From assembly GCF_022448905.1 (NCBI RefSeq), contig NZ_JAKVCW010000016.1:1-64000 (forward strand): DNA of 64,000 bases, written 5' to 3'. The stretch is from Shimia sp. (GTDB lineage: Bacteria; Pseudomonadota; Alphaproteobacteria; Rhodobacterales; Rhodobacteraceae). The position numbers and the translations under genes are program-made. The notes below the pieces were generated by a model. The model saw only the letters and a list, made by a program, of their open reading frames with translations, was not told the origin of the DNA and did no database searches. Shown here one piece after another: positions 60,773 to 64,000 of the stretch; within the stretch, counting starts at the first letter, position 1; every line of letters begins with the position of its first letter.

Positions 60773-61961
60773 CGCTGGATTGTTCCAAAGTGCGATGCAC
60801 AGGGCAGCGGTCCGCGATTTCCAACAACCGGGCGCGCTGCTCTTGGGTGAGCGCGCCCTCCAAGTGAATTTTGCGACGAAACTGGTCCACCTTCTGCCCA
60901 GCGGGGGCTTCGGCGTCTGCTGCGTGGATTTTGTTGTGGCACACATCCACCCAAACATGATCCAGCGGCCAGTTTTTGCGCCGGGCATACATGCGGATGG
61001 TCATGGATGTGCAGGCGCCGAGGCCTGCTGACAAAAAACCATAAGGCGTCATACCACGGTTGCTACCACCATAGGCCAGTGGCTCATCCGCCAGGGCATG
61101 ATGAAACGGTCCAGCGTTCACGTCTTGCAAGAATCCCGCTGGGTTTGCTTCTGACACGCGCACAACCCCTTCTGGCGCACCAGGAGGCGGGGCAGGCGGG
61201 GTCAGTGTCAGATACCGCCCAACCCAGGAAGCAATCACCTCCGCGGCGTATTCCGCGTCTTTGGGATTGGTGATCAAATGATCGGCGTTGTCCAGGGTGA
61301 CAAAGCTTTTCGGGTGTTTGGCAGCCTCAAAAATCTGGGCTGCGTTCTCGATGCTGACCGTAGCGTCGCGAGGCGCGTGCAGGACAAGCAGTGCCTTGTT
61401 CAAGCTGGCAATGCACTTGCTGAGGTTCTGATTGGAGATGTCTTCGAGAAAGGCTTTCCTGATTTCAAACGGCCGACCGCCCAGAGTGACCGTGGCTTGC
61501 CCTTCGGAGGTGATCTGATCGGTATGTGTGTCAAACTGATGCGCGACGTGCGCAGGATCAGAGGGCGCGCCCAAGGTGACAACAGCTTTTGCCGTGTCGA
61601 TTTGCGTCGCTGCGCGCAAAACGGCCGCACCGCCGAGGCTGTGCCCAACCAGCAAGTCGGGGGCCATGCCGCGGTCTTCGAGGTATGCCGCCGCCGCAAC
61701 CAAGTCGGCGACGTTGCTGGAAAAATGCGTGTTGGCAAATTCGCCGTCGGAGTGTCCGAGCCCAGTAAAATCGAACCGCAAAACCGCAATCCCCATCGTG
61801 GCCAGACGTGCCGCAATCCGTCGTGCCGCGGGAATGTCTTTGGAGCAGGTAAAGCAATGTGCAAACACTGCAGTCGCGAGATGTGGTCCCTCAGGCAAAT
61901 CAAGCCGCGCGGCTAACGTATCGCCAGCGTGGCCAGTAAAAGTGATGCGTTCGGTGGGCAT
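60750..61961 (-). CDS. Bifunctional alpha/beta hydrolase / OsmC family protein
   Basis: This protein has 403 residues from the ATG at 61961 (GAGGAGC site). Residues 1-255 are an alpha/beta hydrolase with GHSLGG (Ser108), Asp199 and His228. Residues about 265-403 are an OsmC/Ohr-type peroxidase domain with C317 (GACTSMT) and C386 (RCPVHRT). It probably pairs ester/acyl hydrolysis with hydroperoxide reduction. This fusion is known in proteobacteria. It is convergent with the lipoprotein gene. Confidence 0.9.
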   Translation of the reverse strand: MPTERITFTGHAGDTLAARLDLPEGPHLATAVFAHCFTCSKDIPAARRIAARLATMGIAVLRFDFTGLGHSDGEFANTHFSSNVADLVAAAAYLEDRGMAPDLLVGHSLGGAAVLRAATQIDTAKAVVTLGAPSDPAHVAHQFDTHTDQITSEGQATVTLGGRPFEIRKAFLEDISNQNLSKCIASLNKALLVLHAPRDATVSIENAAQIFEAAKHPKSFVTLDNADHLITNPKDAEYAAEVIASWVGRYLTLTPPAPPPGAPEGVVRVSEANPAGFLQDVNAGPFHHALADEPLAYGGSNRGMTPYGFLSAGLGACTSMTIRMYARRKNWPLDHVWVDVCHNKIHAADAEAPAGQKVDQFRRKIHLEGALTQEQRARLLEIADRCPVHRTLEQSSEVVTQLA

Positions 61962-62127
61962 GCGGCGCTCCTCTGTCGTGTTGTCCCAATGTGGGCTGAA
62001 TGACCGACAGAGCAAAGCGATTGCGACAGAGTCTCACGGCAAGGTGACTTAACGAGAGATTGGCATCGTGTCGCGGCATGCAAGATTGTTGATGTCATCG
62101 CGGCTTGGCTGCGCTACGGCTGGTGTC

Positions 62128-62886
62128 ATGAAAGAAATCTTGCAGACATCTATTCCCTACGACGCGCTGGCGGAGCGGCCGCTGCCTGGCATTGCCCCAC
62201 TTGATTCTGACGAATGGCTCATCATAGATGATGCTTACGCCGCGCAAATGTCGCTGCGTTGCAAGCTGTTATCAGAAGAACCTGATCTTGTGTCGGCCTT
62301 GGCGGAAGACGCGGTGCCGGCGGCGCAGGAAGTGCTGGATTTGGCCTTGGACCAACTGGCGAGCCGAGCGGATTTCGATGTTGGCCGGCAAGCGGTACGC
62401 TGTCCTGATGGGCGTGTCGTTGCCATAGATCGAGCGCAGCCACTGCGCACGCTTGGACAGATTATTCAGGAAGACATCTTTTTGATGCAGAAGGTTGGCG
62501 ATGAACATGTGCTCACCGGCGCCGTGCTTTGCTTTCCCGCCAGCTGGACCTTGTCGGAGAAATTCATGCGCCCGCTGATTGGCATTCATGTGCCAGTGGC
62601 GGAGTATGACGACAACATCGCCAAACGGGTGCAGCGCTTGTTTGATGGTGTGCGGGCCGGGCGCCCGTTGTGGCGCAAAAACGCCCTTTGGTATGACGAT
62701 CCATCGCTGTTCACACCACGCCCGGAAGATGCACCGCGGGATCCGGTGCCCGCAACGACCGGCGCGTATCTGCGCTCCGAAAAGCAATGCATTCTGCGCT
62801 TGCCCAAAACAGACGCAGTGGTGTTCTCAATCCACACCTTCATGGTACGACGCGAGCAAGTGATGCAAGCGCCCGCGGCCCAATAG
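62128..62886 (+). CDS. DUF3445 protein (haem-dependent oxidative N-demethylase-like)
   Basis: This protein has 252 residues from the ATG at 62128. PFAM PF11927 core motifs are visible: CFPASWTLSEKFMRPLIGIHVPVAEYDD and NALWYDDPSLFTP, with LRSEKQCILRLPKTDAVVFSIHTFMV as the C-terminal. The family includes the alpha subunit of haem-dependent oxidative N-demethylase, which converts dimethylamine to methylamine. Partner subunits are absent here. It runs toward the leftward OCD gene. Confidence 0.82.
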   Translation: MKEILQTSIPYDALAERPLPGIAPLDSDEWLIIDDAYAAQMSLRCKLLSEEPDLVSALAEDAVPAAQEVLDLALDQLASRADFDVGRQAVRCPDGRVVAIDRAQPLRTLGQIIQEDIFLMQKVGDEHVLTGAVLCFPASWTLSEKFMRPLIGIHVPVAEYDDNIAKRVQRLFDGVRAGRPLWRKNALWYDDPSLFTPRPEDAPRDPVPATTGAYLRSEKQCILRLPKTDAVVFSIHTFMVRREQVMQAPAAQ

Positions 62887-62907
62887 GGCAGCGGACGCCA
62901 CAACGGT

Positions 62908-63954
62908 TCAGGCTTTTGCCCGCTGCACCATGCCGAACAGATCTCGCGGATCGTCGGGGTCAGCCAGCATGTCCAAATCTTCGTGAAACGGTGTCTGAGC
63001 CACCTTGTCGCGGATGTAGCGCAGGGCAGAGAAGTCCTCGATGGCGAAGCCAACACTGTCAAATAGGGTGATCTGCCGTGCGTCGCGGCGGCCCTGTTTC
63101 TCGCCCGTAATCACCTGCCAGAGCTCGGCGACTGCAAAATCCGGGTCCATCTGCTGGATTTCGCCTTCAATGCGGGTCTGTTCAGGGAATTCCACAAACA
63201 CGTCAGAACGCTCTAGAATGCCCTTGGCCAGTTCCGTCTTGCCCGGACAATCCCCGCCAATCGCGTTGATGTGCACACCGGCGCCCACCATGTTGTCGCT
63301 CAATATGGTGGCGTATTGTTTGTCGGCGGTACAGGTGGTCAGGATCTGCGCACCTTCAATGGCCTGCTCTGGCGTTTTGCAAACCACAACTTCCAAACCG
63401 CTGTCTGTCAGGTTGTCTGCGCATTTCGCGGTGGCCGCTGGGTCTTTGTCATAGAGACGTACAGATTTCAGTCCAATGATGGCTTTCATCGCAAGCGTTT
63501 GGAACTCCGACTGCGCACCATTGCCGATCATCGCCATCGTGTCGGCACCTTTCGGCGCGAGGTACTTGGCCGCCATGGCCGAAGTTGCGGCGGTGCGCAG
63601 CGCGGTCAAGATGGTCATCTCGGTGAGCAGAACCGGATAGCCTGTATAAACGTCCGCCAGCAGACCAAAGGCCGTTACAGTCTGCAGTCCTTCGGCGGTG
63701 TTCTTGGGGTGACCGTTCACATACTTGAAGCCATAGGCTTCACCGTCGGAAGTCGGCATCAGCTCGATCACACCCACATCTGAGTGGCTCGCCACGCGCG
63801 GGGTTTTGTCAAACAGCTCCCAACGGCGGAAGTCTTCTTCGACATAGTCGGCCAGATCTTTGAGCATTTGCTCCACGCCCACATGGTGCACAAGACGCAT
63901 CATGTTGTCGACGGAAACGAAAGGAACGAGGGCTTTTTCGGAGGGTTGTGTCAT
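62908..63954 (-). CDS. Ornithine cyclodeaminase/mu-crystallin family protein
   Basis: This protein has 348 residues from the ATG at 63954; a TTG upstream at 63969 is an alternative. Rossmann region AMIGNGAQSEFQTLAMKAI, NAIGGDCPGKTEL and DVFVEFPEQTRIEGEIQQ fit the OCD family; full-length ocd proteins convert ornithine to proline with ammonia release, while others act as imine reductases or amino acid dehydrogenases. Here ocd identity is likely from GGDCPGKTEL, a motif of true ornithine cyclodeaminases. An upstream gene is not visible in the window edge. Confidence 0.86.
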   Translation of the reverse strand: MTQPSEKALVPFVSVDNMMRLVHHVGVEQMLKDLADYVEEDFRRWELFDKTPRVASHSDVGVIELMPTSDGEAYGFKYVNGHPKNTAEGLQTVTAFGLLADVYTGYPVLLTEMTILTALRTAATSAMAAKYLAPKGADTMAMIGNGAQSEFQTLAMKAIIGLKSVRLYDKDPAATAKCADNLTDSGLEVVVCKTPEQAIEGAQILTTCTADKQYATILSDNMVGAGVHINAIGGDCPGKTELAKGILERSDVFVEFPEQTRIEGEIQQMDPDFAVAELWQVITGEKQGRRDARQITLFDSVGFAIEDFSALRYIRDKVAQTPFHEDLDMLADPDDPRDLFGMVQRAKA

Positions 63955-64000
63955 TTGATTTATCCCCAAAAATTACGAGAAACTGCGTGTCGGGCGGTCA

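Overview
The window looks like chromosomal DNA of an alphaproteobacterium of the Rhodobacterales (Roseobacter group). The evidence is gene content and order: soxBDAG sarcosine oxidase, ccmABCDG with a separate ccmI, the yajC-secD-secF run next to an Mth938-like gene, a Roseobacter-type anchored RTX protein, a DUF1289-ruvX-ccmI operon and an hpsN-like dehydrogenase. High-GC codon use and many ATGA stop/start overlaps fit. I see no rRNA, tRNA, CRISPR array, transposase, phage gene or plasmid replication gene. All protein identities come from reading motifs, not from database searches.

Region 1 (1-16758). After the start of a photolyase-related gene and a secreted glutathione peroxidase comes a roughly 16 kb catabolic island. 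A leftward pair (amidohydrolase and a SnoaL/NTF2-like protein) diverges from a long rightward run: a four-gene carbohydrate-type ABC importer, a possible 44-codon ORF, three more SnoaL-like proteins, a histidinol-dehydrogenase-family enzyme of HpsN type, an SDR dehydrogenase, a LacI-type repressor, a bicupin, a stand-alone MetE-type zinc methyltransferase, an alpha/beta hydrolase and an RraA-type protein. Two near-identical LacI-type palindromes, 55 bp centre to centre, lie in the divergent promoter region. The substrate is not identifiable from sequence. The set suggests import of a small polyol- or sugar-like compound, oxidation of a diol end to a carboxylate, lactone and methyl-group handling, and a final aldolase or decarboxylase step. 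This is the best candidate in the window for an undescribed pathway.

Region 2 (16759-32000). A gene-free stretch of about 1 kb is followed by dusA and a TauE/SafE permease, an anchored calcium-binding RTX protein, the leftward DUF1289-ruvX-ccmI operon, the divergent soxBDAG operon, a small secreted protein, iron superoxide dismutase, a metallophosphoesterase and a siderophore-interacting flavoreductase.

Region 3 (32000-47150). This holds a LOG-family hydrolase, a large LysM protein, an Atm1-type ABC exporter, DUF1294, and a leftward RND efflux pair with an inverted repeat upstream. Next come a YfgM-like protein, BamB and Der, in an outer-membrane/ribosome assembly gene order, and then a membrane fatty-acid desaturase.

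Region 4 (47150-64000). This is mostly housekeeping: serS, yajC-secD-secF, an Mth938-like gene, ccmABCDG, rpiB, a DUF1223 protein, an orphan fliG, a TPR protein, purB, a small secreted protein and a lipoprotein, a hydrolase-OsmC fusion, a DUF3445 (haem-dependent N-demethylase-like) protein and an ornithine-cyclodeaminase-family enzyme.

Non-coding structure of note: an 11-bp-period tandem motif (consensus CGCGATACNGA, always after CACCTC) stands upstream of both the MetE-like gene and ccmA. A hairpin plus CCCGGGATATTT module occurs twice. Strong bidirectional terminators separate several convergent genes.
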